Below, piece after piece: positions 1 through 9,031 of a stretch of 36,500 nt of DNA. How positions within the stretch are numbered: the first letter of the stretch is position 1; each line of letters opens with the position of its first letter. This DNA is from Candidatus Saccharimonadota bacterium. GTDB taxonomy: Bacteria > Patescibacteriota > Saccharimonadia > Saccharimonadales > Saccharimonadaceae. The position numbers and the translations under genes are program-made. Where the stretch lies: the NCBI GenBank assembly GCA_009776375.1, contig WRNW01000004.1, forward strand, positions 1-36,500, in the 5' to 3' direction. The notes beneath the pieces were generated by a model that was not told the origin of the DNA, searched no databases, and saw only the letters and a list, made by a program, of their open reading frames with translations.

Positions 1-26
1 TGGTTCAAATCCAACCCCCGCCACCA
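1..26 (+). tRNA. 3' end of a tRNA truncated by the window edge (T-arm, acceptor 3' strand, CCA)
   Basis: TGGTTCAAATCCAACCCCCGCCACCA: T-loop TTCAAAT, 3' acceptor strand and encoded CCA. Confidence 0.7.
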
Positions 27-68
27 AGAAATTTAATTTTACAATCAGTATTATTTAAAAGGAGGATA

Positions 69-467
69 ATGAATACCACATATCTTGACACCATGCCAGA
101 GGTTGCTAACGAATACAATGTCGATCTAGCAAACGGCGAAAAAGTTGTTTTTACTGCTAAACTTGATACTTTTGGCACTGAAAAAGATCGCATGCTTGGC
201 ACGGATAATTCCAAATTTACGCTCACGAACAGAGGCATCATTATTAACAACGGCGTCGGTGTTTGGACGATCGACCTACCCGAAATTGCTAGTTGGAAAA
301 GAGTCAAAACCGGTTGGTGGATTTTCAAATTCGATTATTTTGCCGTCGATCTCAATCGAGAAATGACTTATGACGACGACAAGCAAAAACTGACTGGCTT
401 TCATTTTTACTTCCATCGAACAGACCGAGACAAATTCGAAGAAATTATGAAGAATCTCTTTGGGTAG
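69..467 (+). CDS. Hypothetical protein, possibly PH/GRAM-like fold
   Basis: 132-aa ORF with SD (AAGGAGGATAATG); beta-rich W/F pattern. Confidence 0.75.
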   Translation: MNTTYLDTMPEVANEYNVDLANGEKVVFTAKLDTFGTEKDRMLGTDNSKFTLTNRGIIINNGVGVWTIDLPEIASWKRVKTGWWIFKFDYFAVDLNREMTYDDDKQKLTGFHFYFHRTDRDKFEEIMKNLFG

Positions 468-558
468 AGTAGCTAATCTAGACATTTTAAAGAACGATTT
501 TAGCTGTTCTTGGTTGAGAATTCTTACTAGAACTGGTAAAATATTTCGCGACACGTGC

Positions 559-638
559 GGCACCGTAGCTCAGTTGGCTCAAGTGAAACGCAAATCAAAT
601 TGCGCAGCGCTCTAACCAACTGATCATAGCAAGGTGCC
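559..638 (+). other. tRNA-derived inverted-repeat remnant (hairpin)
   Basis: GGCACCGTAGCTCAGTTGG repeats the 5' half of the downstream tRNA and is followed by an inverted copy (GCGCTCTAACCAACTGA...GGTGCC). Confidence 0.65.
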
Positions 639-649
639 GAGTGTAATAC

Positions 650-726
650 GGCACCGTAGCTCAGTTGGTTAGAGCGCAGGACTCATAAGCCTGAGGTCGT
701 TGGATCGTTCCCAACCGGTGCTACCA
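650..726 (+). tRNA. tRNA-Met (CAT anticodon)
   Basis: GGCACCGTAGCTCAGTTGGTTAGAGCGCAGGACTCATAAGCCTGAGGTCGTTGGATCGTTCCCAACCGGTGCTACCA; acceptor GGCACCG/CGGTGCT, CTCATAA anticodon loop, CCA end. Confidence 0.88.
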
Positions 727-733
727 GGAGAAA

Positions 734-1711
734 TTATTGGACAAATTTAGCGCGATTAGCCCTAGCGGTGGCGATATTAGCGTTGTCGCGCAATAGTCCT
801 TCGTATTCGGCCATTTTGGTCATCAATTGATTGCGTTGTTCGTTAGTGAGATCAAAAATTTCTAGTAGCAAATTGCGCAAACGATCACTAATCGCACTCA
901 GTCCCTTGAGATTTTGTTGATCACCACTTAGTCGATCGGTCTCGCGCTCCAAATAAGTTTTGGTAGTGTTATCAAAAATAACTATCAGTTGACTGGGTTT
1001 TTGGTCAGCTTTTTTGAGGCGATTGACTGCCTTTTGATAATTCTGACGCAGACCCAAAATCTCGACATAACTGAGTTGATTATCAACAATCTTGGTCAAG
1101 ATCTCATCGCCACCGAGCAGCTGGCCAAGCATGTTCTGATTTTCCGCGAGCGTCCGTTTTTCGTCACGCACGATCCGTTTTTGCTCGCGACGAATGTGAC
1201 GACGCATTCGCGAACGTTTGAAACGCCGAGCATGCGCATCGAGTAGCGACAAACCATAAATAGCCTCGATGTCTAGGGCTTGTTGGTAATTAACGAAACG
1301 CTGGGTCAAGTCAACGAGTTCATCAATCGGTGTGATTAACAGATTCGCCACAATCAATCGACTATGCTCAGTCGGATCAAGCATCTCAACCGCCTCGATC
1401 ACTAGTTCGTGACGACGTTGTTCAATCAAGTGACTAATCGCCAGATCAACTCCGGTGGGATCGAACGACAATTGTCGCATCAAATAATTTCGCAAATTTT
1501 TGTCAGTTTGTTTGTTTTCCAGCGTTTTAATTTTGGGCGCAAAATCATCAACGATGACATTGAGAAGTTGCTCGATCGAAATAGTTGATTTTTCTAAAAA
1601 TTTAGTTCGTGCTCGATCAGGCAGCGCAAAACTGGCCAAATGGCCGTTCAATTGCGCGCGCAAAGCTTCTCGATCCAGCAACAACTGGTCCTTCACCACT
1701 CGATCATCCAT
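734..1711 (-). CDS. Hypothetical protein, helical/coiled-coil rich
   Basis: 325-aa ORF; TAGAAT 6 nt upstream of the ATG. Confidence 0.75.
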   Translation of the reverse strand: MDDRVVKDQLLLDREALRAQLNGHLASFALPDRARTKFLEKSTISIEQLLNVIVDDFAPKIKTLENKQTDKNLRNYLMRQLSFDPTGVDLAISHLIEQRRHELVIEAVEMLDPTEHSRLIVANLLITPIDELVDLTQRFVNYQQALDIEAIYGLSLLDAHARRFKRSRMRRHIRREQKRIVRDEKRTLAENQNMLGQLLGGDEILTKIVDNQLSYVEILGLRQNYQKAVNRLKKADQKPSQLIVIFDNTTKTYLERETDRLSGDQQNLKGLSAISDRLRNLLLEIFDLTNEQRNQLMTKMAEYEGLLRDNANIATARANRAKFVQ

Positions 1712-1804
1712 GGCGGAATTCTATCACACTTAATGCGAAAAGTCAATCATAAAACCATGATAAACAGAATATGCAAACTAAAAAACTCTGCACCACCCAC
1801 ACCA

Positions 1805-1871
1805 TGTCATTCTGAGGCGATAGCCGAAGAATCTGTAGAGTCACAGATCTTTCGCTTCGCTCAAGATGACA
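1805..1871. repeat. Intergenic palindromic repeat, GTCATTCTGAG...AGATGAC type
   Basis: Imperfect dyad TGTCATTCTGAGGCGATAGCCGAAGAATCT...AGATCTTTCGCTTCGCTCAAGATGACA. Confidence 0.7.
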
Positions 1872-1927
1872 AGGCGGGGTTCAGGATGACAAAGTCAGTA
1901 TAATTAAATGTGAGTGGGCCAACTAAA

Positions 1928-1945
1928 ACTCCCCTGGAGGGGAGT
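1928..1945. terminator. Bidirectional-looking intrinsic terminator
   Basis: ACTCCCCT-GG-AGGGGAGT stem followed by T-run and preceded by A-rich sequence. Confidence 0.75.
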
Positions 1946-1970
1946 TTTTCAGTTTGGGTTTTGCTCAACC

Positions 1971-2078
1971 TTACAGAGGCATGCCCAGTGCGGCGAAGCG
2001 TCTGGCAATGAACTCTTGAAGATCGGCAATTGAGCGTTCGCGATTCCACGAATCAACACTTGGAACTTCTGATGACAT
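1971..2078 (-). CDS. Small ORF, 35 aa (MSSEVPSVDSWNRERSIADLQEFIARRFAALGMPL)
   Basis: ATG with upstream AATAAGGAAAAA; terminator hairpin just downstream; absent from the supplied ORF track because of length. Confidence 0.45.
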   Translation of the reverse strand: MSSEVPSVDSWNRERSIADLQEFIARRFAALGMPL

Positions 2079-2221
2079 TTTTTCCTTATTTATATTAGAT
2101 TAACGCTTGCCATCATAGCACAACTATTTGAAAAAGTCAAGAGTTTGTGCGTTTAAGCGCAAACATTGCAGATTTTTCTAGCTTATGCTAAAATTAAACC
2201 AGAGGAGATGATAAAACGAAC

Positions 2222-2932
2222 ATGGAAATATCGAACGAAATCATGCAAATCTGGTTGCCACTGGTCGTTGCTGGCCTAGCCCAAGCGAGTTTTTCTTTGG
2301 GTGTATCGATGTTGACATTGCTTAGCGGGCACTTATTAGCGGCGCCAGAATCGACGCGACGACTACATCGATTGTCGCTAGCTTATATCGTCGGGTCACT
2401 ACTGACGATTACCACGCTGCTATTAGCCTTGATGTATCTGTTAGATTGGTTCTCGATGACGTCCGGCGAACAATTTTGGGCGATCCTAACCGGCGCCAGC
2501 GTTGGTGTTGGTTTATGCGTTATCCTATTTTATTATCGGCGTGACAAGAAAGGTACGCGCCTCTGGCTACCACGCCCGATGGCTGAATATTTATACATGC
2601 GCATCAAAAACACCCGTCGTGCATTCGAAGCCTTTGTCCTAGGCATCGGTGCGATCGTTGCAGAGTTAATTTTTATCGCTGCGCCACTCATCATTGCGGC
2701 AAATTTGCTGTTGGAATTGACGGGTTGGGCGCAAATTATCGCGGTCAAACTTTATCTATTGATTGCTATTTCACCCCTGATAATTCTATTCATTAGTAAT
2801 TTTCGCGGTCGTAAAATTTCCAAATTCCAAAGTTGGCGTGAACGGCAAAAACGGTTTTTGCAAATCGCCGCTGGGGCTCTGCTGATCATTCTCGGTTTTT
2901 ATCTACTAACATATAAATCTTTGGGAGGTTAA
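2222..2932 (+). CDS. Multi-pass membrane protein, possibly LysE/CcdA-like
   Basis: 236-aa ORF with about 6 hydrophobic segments; purine-rich GAGGAG upstream. Confidence 0.7.
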   Translation: MEISNEIMQIWLPLVVAGLAQASFSLGVSMLTLLSGHLLAAPESTRRLHRLSLAYIVGSLLTITTLLLALMYLLDWFSMTSGEQFWAILTGASVGVGLCVILFYYRRDKKGTRLWLPRPMAEYLYMRIKNTRRAFEAFVLGIGAIVAELIFIAAPLIIAANLLLELTGWAQIIAVKLYLLIAISPLIILFISNFRGRKISKFQSWRERQKRFLQIAAGALLIILGFYLLTYKSLGG

Positions 2933-2933
2933 G

Positions 2934-3197
2934 ATGACCAGCATTGTTGGAAAAATAGCAACAGATTACGATCAGGAACGACTCGCGAGAGCTGTCCAGC
3001 GGGCGGCTATGGCCAATCGCACGCCGATTGGTGATGCCAAAACTGAGGCCAGTCAGGTGATTGGGCGACTCGAACGTTGGTTGAGAGATAAAACTGAAAT
3101 CACTAGTCACGAGCTGCGATTACAGACAGCGACCTTGCTCAGTGATTATGATGCTGATGCCGCAGATTATTATTTGACCGAAAATATGTTATTCTAA
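2934..3197 (+). CDS. Small protein, ATP-cone-like
   Basis: SD GGGAGG; pattern DQERLARAV...EITSHELR...YDADAADYYL resembles ATP-cone domains. Confidence 0.55.
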   Translation: MTSIVGKIATDYDQERLARAVQRAAMANRTPIGDAKTEASQVIGRLERWLRDKTEITSHELRLQTATLLSDYDADAADYYLTENMLF

Positions 3198-3213
3198 AAA
3201 GGAGCAGAGCACT

Positions 3214-4590
3214 ATGTCCAAGCACAACTTTGACTACGATCTCATCGTCATCGGTAGTGGCGCGGCTGGTTCGGTGGCGGTTGAAATTGCTGCGCGGGCG
3301 GGCCAAAAAGTCGCGATTATCGAAGCGGGTAGTTTAGGTGGATCAGCGCCCAATGTCAGTGATGTGCCGCTGGGTGCCCTGATGACGGCGGCGCATACCC
3401 TGGATGCGGCGCAACGTGGCATGACATTCGGTCTGCGCACAACGGCGATTGGTTACAATTATCCATCAGTCAAAAATTGGAAAGATCTGAGCGTACGACG
3501 TTCTGGCGCGGCGGCGACTGGCGATTATTTGCGTAATCGTGGAATTAGTTTGTTCAAAGGTCGAGCCCACTTTCTCGGACCTCACGAAATTTCCATTGGT
3601 CGACGGCATCTATCGGCCGAGAAGTTTTTGATCGCCACTGGTTCGCAAGTTTCCATTCCGGACATCGTTGGTCTCGACACGGTTGACTATCTGACGCCAG
3701 AAACGGCGATCGATTTACTACGTCCGCCGAAAAGTTTATTCATAGTCGGTGCTGGCGCGGCGGGTGTGCAGTTTGCCGAACTGTTCGCCATTTTTGGCAC
3801 CAAAGTTTATCTCGCGGATGTGCGCAAACGTGTTTTACCGCGCGAAGACGACGAAGTATCGGAAGCGATGACCGATGTGTTTGCGCGTTTGCGCGGCATG
3901 GAAATTCTGACTTCAGCGCGGGTGGTTGCTGTGAAAAATGAAAGTCCGTTGGTCAAAGTTACTTACCTCAACGGTGAAACGGAACATTCGATCAAAGTCG
4001 AAAAAATCCTAATCACCGCTGGTCGAACGCCGAATGTTGATATTGGTTTAGAAAATGCTGGTGTCGACTATGATAGCGCCGGTATTAAAACCAACGAATT
4101 CCTAGCCACCTCGGCGCACCACATTTATGCAGCCGGCGATGTGCTCGGTCGAATCGGGAAAACTCATAGCGCTCTGTACGAAAGTCGCATCGCGGCCAAC
4201 AATCTGCTTGGTCGAAACAAAATCGTACCAAATTATTCGGCTATCCCGCGTGTGATTTGGACGAGTCCAGAAATCGCGGCGATTGGTCTGACTGAAAAAG
4301 ATTTAGCGCGCGAAGATAGCAAATTCCATCGTTCGATTGTCCAAAACGCCGTTGTGCCGCGGGCTAATACTGCGGGTTTTGCGGCCGGTTTTGCGAAAGT
4401 TTTAACTGGAGGAAAAGGAGAACTACTCGGCGCGACCATCGTTGCACCACACGCGGCCGAAACAATTAACGAAGTTGGTCTAGCGATCAATCGTGGCCTA
4501 ACGGCGCAGGATATCGCTAGCACGATTCATCCTTTCGGCTCCTGGAGCGAAGTCCTTAGACTCGCCTGCGCCAAGGCAAAACATCCTTAA
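3214..4590 (+). CDS. Pyridine nucleotide-disulfide oxidoreductase family flavoprotein (dihydrolipoamide dehydrogenase/MerA-like), redox Cys pair absent
   Basis: GSGAAGSVAVEIAARAG FAD motif, GAGAAGVQFAELFAIFG NAD motif, YAAGDV motif, C-terminal HPFGSWSE. Confidence 0.9.
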   Translation: MSKHNFDYDLIVIGSGAAGSVAVEIAARAGQKVAIIEAGSLGGSAPNVSDVPLGALMTAAHTLDAAQRGMTFGLRTTAIGYNYPSVKNWKDLSVRRSGAAATGDYLRNRGISLFKGRAHFLGPHEISIGRRHLSAEKFLIATGSQVSIPDIVGLDTVDYLTPETAIDLLRPPKSLFIVGAGAAGVQFAELFAIFGTKVYLADVRKRVLPREDDEVSEAMTDVFARLRGMEILTSARVVAVKNESPLVKVTYLNGETEHSIKVEKILITAGRTPNVDIGLENAGVDYDSAGIKTNEFLATSAHHIYAAGDVLGRIGKTHSALYESRIAANNLLGRNKIVPNYSAIPRVIWTSPEIAAIGLTEKDLAREDSKFHRSIVQNAVVPRANTAGFAAGFAKVLTGGKGELLGATIVAPHAAETINEVGLAINRGLTAQDIASTIHPFGSWSEVLRLACAKAKHP

Positions 4591-6110
4591 TTCAAATAAT
4601 AAATATCAGCAGCATTGAGGCGTTGCAAATACTCGTTGTGCGATAAACCCGCGGCGGTCTCAATTTGGTTCAGGACCAGATCATTTTCGTTACCACTATT
4701 GATGATGACAATTAAACCACCAGTAACGTTTTTGGCGACGAATACTTGTTCTAAATCCGACTGATTAATATCTTGTGAATCGATAACATATGAATCAGTC
4801 AAAGTTAGTAGATAAACATCATCCAAAAATCGATTATGCGACGTATTAAAAACATAAAGAATCGGCGAACCAAGATCAACAACACGATCAGCAATATGAT
4901 TATATTGTTGATACACCATTTCTAATCTTGGATGAATAATCGGTGTGGCGATCATCAAAATTCCTATCAAGGCACAAGCAATAACCCGATATTGTTTGGG
5001 GCGATAGCTTTTTATCAGATCGACAAGAATTATTAAAGTAGTCATAGCGATAATCGGACAAATTGGCATAATATAGCGTAGTTCGATCCATGGCGATGTC
5101 ACTGCCACAATCAGAAAATATGTGATTACCGGAATTGCCAGCAATAACAATTGACGATCGAAAGTAATTTTTCTACGAAATACAAAAATTATAATCAGCG
5201 CGGCAATTGCGATAATGATGCCCATATAATTAAACACATTGTGATCCAAAATCAGTAAATATTGGCCAATGTGCTGCAGGGTCGAAAAGTAATCAGGGCT
5301 ATTCGGATGCCCATGTAGTAATTGCGAAACCATGGCTGGGAAAATGCTTAAACAAATCGCCATAGCAATCACGCCTGCTACAATAAATTTTACGATATCA
5401 GCACGACGGTGTGTCTTATAAAAATTATATATTATCAGTAAAGACAAAATTGCTAAATAAAATAAATAATGATAGTGCGTCATTATACCAACAGAGATTG
5501 CAATAATAATTGGAATAATATGTCGCCAGCGCAACTTCTTTAAATCAATCAACCACAGGGCGATGTGGGAAATCAGGAGAATATTAAAAGCCGCTAATTC
5601 ATACATACGGATATAGAGCGTAGCGTTTAGCATCGCGGCTGTCAGACCAACAAATAAAGTAATTACCAGCGCCAGTCGATCATCACGCGTTAGTCGTCGT
5701 GAAATTAGGAAAACTAGAATTGCAGATCCTATCCAAATCATAATGTTAAGCACAATACCTGTCCATTTTGAAAATCCATCGATTGTCAGTGACGCAAAGA
5801 CACGAAGCAGTAGGTAAAACAGCGGTGGATGAACATCGGCTGTCTGATTATTATAGACTGGCGACCAATCACCAGCCTCTTCGTGACTAATTGAAATATA
5901 ATCTTGAAAATATTCTGGCGAATGCCACCGTCCCATTAAATCATCGGCGTCCGCGATACTAACTTGACTATAATTCATTAAACCATACGAATACATCTCA
6001 TCCATGTGGAAATATTCCTTTTGCGTACCAGCAAAAATTCGAACACCAACTTGGAACAAAATTATCACAGCTAGGAGTGAGATCACAGCGATGCGGGGTA
6101 TTTTCTTCAT
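4587..6110 (-). CDS. Membrane glycosyltransferase, GT39/ArnT-like
   Basis: Multi-TM protein with MDEMYSYGLMNYS and DVHPPLFYLLL motifs; stop overlaps the convergent stop in TTAA. Confidence 0.75.
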   Translation of the reverse strand: MKKIPRIAVISLLAVIILFQVGVRIFAGTQKEYFHMDEMYSYGLMNYSQVSIADADDLMGRWHSPEYFQDYISISHEEAGDWSPVYNNQTADVHPPLFYLLLRVFASLTIDGFSKWTGIVLNIMIWIGSAILVFLISRRLTRDDRLALVITLFVGLTAAMLNATLYIRMYELAAFNILLISHIALWLIDLKKLRWRHIIPIIIAISVGIMTHYHYLFYLAILSLLIIYNFYKTHRRADIVKFIVAGVIAMAICLSIFPAMVSQLLHGHPNSPDYFSTLQHIGQYLLILDHNVFNYMGIIIAIAALIIIFVFRRKITFDRQLLLLAIPVITYFLIVAVTSPWIELRYIMPICPIIAMTTLIILVDLIKSYRPKQYRVIACALIGILMIATPIIHPRLEMVYQQYNHIADRVVDLGSPILYVFNTSHNRFLDDVYLLTLTDSYVIDSQDINQSDLEQVFVAKNVTGGLIVIINSGNENDLVLNQIETAAGLSHNEYLQRLNAADIYYLN

Positions 6111-6140
6111 TACAACTATTATATCAGGTACAATGGAAGT

Positions 6141-6992
6141 ATGACATATATTTTAGCGATTAGTGGTGGTGTGGACTCGGTGACGTTGCTCGATATGGTG
6201 ACCAAAGGCAAACTCTCTTTGCAGGACCAGGTCCTGCAAAGAGAAGATATTTTGGTGGCGCATTTTGATCACGGAATTCGTGATAATTCAGCCAACGATG
6301 CTGAATTTGTTAAAAAGTTAGCTACAAACTATCAAGTAGACTGTGTGATTGGTCACGATCGTCTTGGCAAGAATGCTAGTGAACAATTGGCGCGCGCCAA
6401 ACGCTACAAATTCCTCCGCAACCTTTGCAGGACCGGGTCCTGCAAAATCATGACAGCTCATCACCAAGATGATTTACTTGAAACCATCATTATGAATCTG
6501 ATTCGTGGGACTGGTTGGCGGGGATTGGCACCATTTTGGTCGAGTGATATTGAACGACCATTGCTCGATATGACCAAGGCTGAAATTGTTAATTACGCGA
6601 TCGAAAACAACCTAGATTGGGTGGAGGATGTCACGAACTATTCGGCCAAATATTTTCGCAACCGCGTGCGTGATTTTATAGTGCGGATGTCGGCGGAGCA
6701 AAAGCGACAATTACTTAAACTAAATCAAAAACAAACTAAATTACGTATCGAGATCGAAAAACTACTCGAATGTTGCAGGACCGGGTCCTGCAAAAAAAGC
6801 GATGTTTTATCGCTGCCCGATAACATTGCAGTGGAGTGTTTACGAGGAATGACAAATGAAAAATTAACTACGTTACAGCTAAAACGGCTTTTAAGGAATC
6901 TGAAAAAAGCTAAATCTGGCGATATTTTTCAACCAGGCGGCCAAATCCAGATCGGCCTATATCGCGATCAAATAACCATTTCAGAAATGTAG
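6141..6992 (+). CDS. tilS: tRNA(Ile)-lysidine synthetase
   Basis: SGGVDSVTLL PP-loop, VAHFDHGIRDNSANDAEFVKKLA, MTAHHQDDLLETIIMNLIRGTG. Confidence 0.95.
   Translation: MTYILAISGGVDSVTLLDMVTKGKLSLQDQVLQREDILVAHFDHGIRDNSANDAEFVKKLATNYQVDCVIGHDRLGKNASEQLARAKRYKFLRNLCRTGSCKIMTAHHQDDLLETIIMNLIRGTGWRGLAPFWSSDIERPLLDMTKAEIVNYAIENNLDWVEDVTNYSAKYFRNRVRDFIVRMSAEQKRQLLKLNQKQTKLRIEIEKLLECCRTGSCKKSDVLSLPDNIAVECLRGMTNEKLTTLQLKRLLRNLKKAKSGDIFQPGGQIQIGLYRDQITISEM
6214..6244. repeat. In-frame short palindrome in tilS, copy 1
   Basis: TCTCTTTGCAGGACC-A-GGTCCTGCAAAGAGA, 15-bp arms. Confidence 0.9.
6424..6446. repeat. In-frame short palindrome in tilS, copy 2
   Basis: TTTGCAGGACC-G-GGTCCTGCAAA, 11-bp arms. Confidence 0.9.
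6773..6793. repeat. In-frame short palindrome in tilS, copy 3
   Basis: TTGCAGGACC-G-GGTCCTGCAA, 10-bp arms. Confidence 0.9.
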
Positions 6993-7084
6993 TAAAATTA
7001 AACCATCTGGTGCAAACCACCTCAGCTACGGGACCACTAAAAACAAATTTCGTTTTTTACTCGTTTCGTTGTAAAATGGAACGC

Positions 7085-8989
7085 ATGAATCCGAACAAGA
7101 GACGACCGGTCGGTGCGCCGGCGCCAACTCAGCCCAAAGACTCCAAACAGTCGCGCTGGCTCAAAGGCACGGCTTTTTACGCGATCATTATTTTTGTCAT
7201 CCTACTAATTTTTGCGGCGCTGAGACCAGCGGCTAATCTCGAGGAAATAGCTTTTTCTGAACTAGTGGCAGCAGTCAACGACGACCAAGTCGCCAAAATT
7301 GTCGAGAGGGGTGCTGATCTAACCATCACTCTGAAAGGTGAGGATGGTGGAGCCGAAAAAGCCCCGAGTCAAAAATCGCGAATTCCCTCGGGGGCGAGTG
7401 CGACCGAGCAGGGTCTAGATATCGAAAAAGTTAAATATATCGTCGAACCACCAGATACGACAAACGATATGATCTGGAACGCAGCGATGTTGATTATCCC
7501 TACCCTGCTAATCATCGCGCTGTTTGTCTGGATGATGCGACAGGCGGGCGCGCAGGGCAATCAATCGATGGCTTTTGGGCGATCGAAAGCCAAACTCTAT
7601 GGCAATGACAAAACGAAAACCAAGTTTGCGGAAATTGCTGGCAACGAAGAAGCCAAAGACGATCTAGTTGAAGTTGTTGATTTTCTCAAAAATCCCAAGA
7701 AATTTGCTGATGTCGGTGCGAAAGTTCCAACAGGCGTGCTACTAGTTGGTCCGCCAGGAACTGGTAAAACGATGATGGCGCGCGCGGTGGCCGGCGAGGC
7801 CAACGTGCCGTTCTTTTCGATTTCCGGTTCAGAATTCGTCGAAATGTTCGTCGGTGTCGGCGCATCGAGAGTTCGTGATTTGTTTGAAAAAGCAAAAAAG
7901 AACGCACCGTGCATTATTTTCATCGATGAAATTGACGCGGTTGGTCGTCGCCGCGGATCGGGTATGGGTGGTGGTCACGACGAGCGCGAACAAACTCTCA
8001 ATCAGATTTTGGTCGAGATGGATGGTTTTGAAACTGGACAAAATGTGATCGTTTTGGCGGCGACTAATCGTGCGGATGTGCTCGATCCGGCATTGCTGCG
8101 TCCGGGACGTTTCGATCGACGGGTAACGCTTAATTTGCCGGAAAGAAAAGATCGCTTGGCCATCTTAAAAGTTCATTTTGAGAAAAAACCGACTGAGGAA
8201 AATGTTAACCTGGATGCGCTGGCGGCCAAAACGACTGGTTCATCGGGTGCTGATCTCGCCAACATCGCTAACGAAGCGGCCATCCGAGCCGCTCGCCAAA
8301 ATCGGAAAATTATCAACAACGACGATGTCACCGAGGCCTTCGAAAAAGTTTCAATTGGTCCAGAACGCAAAAACAAAGTTATGAACGACCACGATCGTGA
8401 ATTAACCGCCTATCACGAAGGCGGACACGCCTTAGTCGCCCAAGTTTTGCCCGATAGCGACGACGTCCACAAGGTCACAATTATTTCGCGTGGGATGACT
8501 GGTGGTGTGACTTGGACAATTCCGCCGGAGGATCGACCCTACACTAGCGTCGTCGAGTTCAAAGACATCCTAGCCCGAGCGCTCGGCGGTCGAATTGCCG
8601 AGGAAATTGTTTATGGTCGCGACAAAATTACCACTGGTGCTGGGTCGGACCTGCGAAACGCGACAGCCGTGGCGCGCGACATGATTATCGAGCAAGGCAT
8701 GGGCAGCAAGTTGCGCGATCAAGTCTTTCACGAAGACGAAGGTGGTCTAATCATGGATCGCATCACCCGCGAAAAACCTTATTCTGAAAAAACCGCCGAA
8801 GAAATTGATCGCGAAGTCAATGAACTAATCGAAGAAGCTGCCAAACGAGCTCGCGCGGTTATTTCTGAAAATCGTAGCTATCTTGACAAGATCAAAGATG
8901 CCCTTTTAGAAGAAGAAACCTTGGATGGCGAGCAGGTCGCCGAAATCCTCCAAGGTGCGAAATTACCCGACAGCGTCAAATTGTATTAA
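7085..8989 (+). CDS. ftsH: ATP-dependent zinc metalloprotease FtsH
   Basis: Walker [12 protein letters not shown] region, HEGGH zinc site; track ORF starts at 7010, but ATG 7085 (or 7076) near a -10 box is more likely. Confidence 0.96.
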   Translation: MNPNKRRPVGAPAPTQPKDSKQSRWLKGTAFYAIIIFVILLIFAALRPAANLEEIAFSELVAAVNDDQVAKIVERGADLTITLKGEDGGAEKAPSQKSRIPSGASATEQGLDIEKVKYIVEPPDTTNDMIWNAAMLIIPTLLIIALFVWMMRQAGAQGNQSMAFGRSKAKLYGNDKTKTKFAEIAGNEEAKDDLVEVVDFLKNPKKFADVGAKVPTGVLLVGPPGTGKTMMARAVAGEANVPFFSISGSEFVEMFVGVGASRVRDLFEKAKKNAPCIIFIDEIDAVGRRRGSGMGGGHDEREQTLNQILVEMDGFETGQNVIVLAATNRADVLDPALLRPGRFDRRVTLNLPERKDRLAILKVHFEKKPTEENVNLDALAAKTTGSSGADLANIANEAAIRAARQNRKIINNDDVTEAFEKVSIGPERKNKVMNDHDRELTAYHEGGHALVAQVLPDSDDVHKVTIISRGMTGGVTWTIPPEDRPYTSVVEFKDILARALGGRIAEEIVYGRDKITTGAGSDLRNATAVARDMIIEQGMGSKLRDQVFHEDEGGLIMDRITREKPYSEKTAEEIDREVNELIEEAAKRARAVISENRSYLDKIKDALLEEETLDGEQVAEILQGAKLPDSVKLY

Positions 8990-9031
8990 TATCAGTCATC
9001 AAATATTCCAGCGTATGCTACAATATTCTCT

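Noticed and set aside
1640-1903. 87-aa plus-strand ORF containing CHSEAIAEESVESQIFRFAQDD
   Set aside because: Spans the antisense of a CDS end and the intergenic palindrome; repeat-derived translation.
7597-7923. 108-aa minus-strand ORF antisense to ftsH
   Set aside because: Shadow of the AAA+ domain coding sequence.
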